Origin: JAAZAI01 sp050942875
Lineage (GTDB): Bacteria; Verrucomicrobiota; Kiritimatiellia; RFP12; UBA3636
NCBI GenBank assembly: GCA_050942875.1
Contig: JBMNOD010000025.1
Location: 1-41,808, forward strand
DNA length: 41,808 bases
Reading direction: 5' to 3'
Part shown: positions 41,385-41,808 of the stretch, piece by piece
How positions within the stretch are numbered: the first letter of the stretch is position 1
Layout of the letters: the number at the start of each line of letters is the position of its first letter
The notes under the pieces: generated by a model
The model's input: only the letters and a program-made list of their open reading frames with translations
Told to the model about the DNA's origin: nothing
Databases searched by the model: none
Program-made: the position numbers and the translations under genes

Positions 41385-41808
41385 TTCGTTAGCGAAACAG
41401 GCATTCCTGATGCCAAATTCAAAACCAATGGGCATGTTGGACGTGGGAGCGGCAACCTGCCAGTCCTCACGTCCCTCTCTGTGCCCGTGTGTTTCGCAGT
41501 TGAAAAAACCTCCACCTGCGCCGCGCCGCCTGCGTCTTTGTGTTTTTCGTGGCCATTCCCCGCTCGGCGAAGCCGCCACGGCCACGCCCCAATTCCAAGT
41601 TTCCTTCATGGCCACAAAAAACAAAAAAAGGCGCAAAAATTTCCCGTGTGTTTCGCAGTTGAAAACCGCCAGGCCCGCCACGTTTCTTTTTCATTTCATT
41701 TTTACCAGAGACACGGAGGCACAGAGGCGTGCAGGGAGGGGCATGGCAATGAAAACACGCTTCCAAAATCAGAAAGGGACGGCGACGATGCAAGGCACGG
41801 CTCGATTG
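41385..41808 (-). repeat. Composite dispersed repeat of about 0.5 kb, copy 2 (inverted relative to copy 1, cut by window edge)
   Basis: Read on the minus strand from 41808 it follows copy 1 (14995-15505) landmark by landmark: CAATCGAGCC, AGCGTGTTTTCATTGCCATG, TCTGGTAAAAATGAAATGA, GGAATGGCCACGAAAAACAC, CACACGGGCACAGAGAGG, CCCATTGGTTTTGAATTTGG. It ends about 130 bp before the fibronectin-type gene. No gene is supported within it. Confidence 0.85.

Overview
The window is GC-rich, gene-dense bacterial chromosome. It carries housekeeping genes (argS, gmk, mfd, murJ, thrC, uppP, gluQ, two tRNAs) beside large secreted proteins, a heparinase-like lyase and a GH109-like oxidoreductase-fold protein. 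Its intergenic gaps are packed with short dispersed repeats. Together these suggest a member of the PVC superphylum (Kiritimatiellota/Lentisphaerota/Verrucomicrobiota type), a placement made from gene content alone and of moderate confidence at best. I saw no phage, transposase, rRNA or CRISPR.

Left end (1-7.6 kb, minus strand): a membrane-anchored metzincin-like protease gene with Ca-binding-type repeats (4163-6595) is followed by four tandem paralogous genes for about 235-residue secreted proteins, spaced exactly 707 bp apart, with every stop codon overlapping the next start (TGATG). After them come a 5'-truncated, frameshifted second protease copy and a divergent fifth small gene with a frameshift in a poly-A tract. 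This looks like an old duplication of a [protease + small secreted protein] block, followed by recent amplification of the small gene alone. It is the most unusual part of the window. A secreted LamG-like protein gene lies upstream.

Middle (8-26 kb): argS and an orphan gspF/pilC-type gene (+) converge on a minus-strand operon gmk-coaC-hydroxyacid dehydrogenase-Ser/Thr kinase. A plus-strand operon follows: thiM-thiE-metal-binding SBP-murJ-heparinase II/III-like-thrC, with several 4-bp ATGA overlaps. mfd converges on it.

Right half (26-42 kb): a minus-strand operon tlpA-larMN-larB-larC-larE-HAD builds and supplies nickel for the nickel-pincer nucleotide cofactor, but its client enzyme LarA is absent from the window. 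Next come tRNA-Arg(UCG), a GH109-like Gfo/Idh protein (+), uppP-pduO (-), tRNA-Asp(GUC) with a clear terminator, a Sel1-repeat lipoprotein, an orphan 69-residue glycyl-radical domain, and gluQ overlapping a solo OppD-like ATPase gene. GluQ-RS acts on tRNA-Asp, which is encoded 2.4 kb away. A five-copy 87-bp palindromic array and a fibronectin-type-III secreted protein close the window.

Repeats: at least four dispersed families recur. One is a composite of about 0.5 kb present as inverted copies 26 kb apart. They produce many open but meaningless reading frames in the gaps. Several promoters match a sigma-70-like pattern with 17-18 bp spacers, and three sit so close to the ATG that leaderless mRNAs are likely.
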